14,188 nt of DNA from Alphaproteobacteria bacterium (GTDB taxonomy: Bacteria; Pseudomonadota; Alphaproteobacteria; SMXP01), in NCBI GenBank assembly GCA_028280675.1, contig JANQLI010000114.1, forward strand, positions 1 through 14,188. The letters are read 5' to 3'. A program made the position numbers and the translations under genes. The notes under the pieces were generated by a model. That model ran no database searches. It was not told the origin of the DNA and worked only from the letters and a program-made list of their open reading frames with translations. Shown here one piece after another: positions 13,910-14,188 of the stretch (the stretch's first letter is position 1; the number at the start of each line of letters is the position of its first letter).

Positions 13910-14188
13910 GGAAACTTCGAGCCATAAGTCGTTTTTGATTGGTTTATCAGAGGCGAAAACGATAAGTGGTTCCTTTTCCCCTAATAGAATCAAGATAATT
14001 CTAGATCGAGAATTACTGCATGATGTGGCTAGAAAACCAATGTTGAAGTTTTTCTGTCTATAGAAAACTTTTTCTTGATAGCTATGTGTACCCATCGGTT
14101 TATGGTGATGGCTGTGGGTACTTGGCGGGCAAAACTTTAAGCCTGTCCTTGGGAGATGAACAAACAGTTCAGAAGTCAAATTTCGTAA
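13910..14188. other. Upstream region of the secreted CxxC gene, window edge
   Basis: This 279-base stretch should hold the promoter of the minus-strand genes ending at 10402, or part of a gene lying outside the window. I see no GGAAT-N16/17-CGTT pair and no clear -35/-10 set. The open minus-strand frame through it, in phase with the downstream gene, shows no protein-like character that I trust. Confidence 0.4.

Noticed and set aside
13910..14179. 90-codon upstream extension of the secreted CxxC protein
   Set aside because: It would place the signal peptide in the middle of the protein and has no recognisable domain; the internal ATG at 13909 is the better start.

Overview
The window looks like chromosomal DNA of a Gram-negative proteobacterium, most likely an alphaproteobacterium. 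The reasons are a TonB-dependent receptor, an outer-membrane porin, many Sec and Tat signal peptides, an ECF sigma/anti-sigma pair, and promoter-like motifs of the form GGAAT-N16/17-CGTT, which resemble the promoters used by alphaproteobacterial ECF sigma factors. Base composition is moderate, near half GC. Genus cannot be read from this sequence. There are no rRNA, tRNA, CRISPR or insertion-sequence features that I can support.

Layout. (1) 1-904, minus strand: the N-terminal 301 residues of a TonB-dependent siderophore receptor that runs off the left edge, with a Fur-like site upstream. (2) 905-1338: intergenic DNA with a possible short coding relic. (3) 1339-4833, minus strand: a compact operon, in transcription order a secreted subtilisin-like protease with an aspartate-rich 20-residue repeat, a porin, and a small secreted protein of unknown function. 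(4) 5003-6364, plus strand: ECF sigma factor and membrane-bound anti-sigma factor. (5) 6542-9246, plus strand: a P-loop protein of the DUF1611/DgcN type followed two bases later by an ABC exporter half-transporter with a degraded ATPase domain. (6) 9247-9654: intergenic, with two matching inverted repeats. (7) 9655-10392, plus strand: an exported atypical short-chain dehydrogenase-like protein. It converges on (8) 13909-10402, minus strand: a secreted CxxC protein, a DoxX membrane protein, a Tat-exported flavin amine oxidase-like protein and an exported SDR-like protein lacking its catalytic residues.

How it fits together. The most striking pattern is that GGAAT-N16/17-CGTT occurs three times at the right place and in the right orientation: back to back between the protease operon and the sigma gene, and upstream of the DUF1611-ABC operon. 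This suggests one ECF regulon held entirely within 1339-9246: sigma factor, anti-sigma factor, an exported protease with an acidic repeat region, a porin, a secreted protein, a P-loop enzyme and a membrane transporter-like protein. Its signal and substrate are not evident. The right-hand block (9655-13909) is a separate set in which nearly every product carries an export signal, although its folds (two Rossmann proteins and a flavoprotein) are normally cytoplasmic; it looks like a periplasmic redox cassette of unknown purpose.
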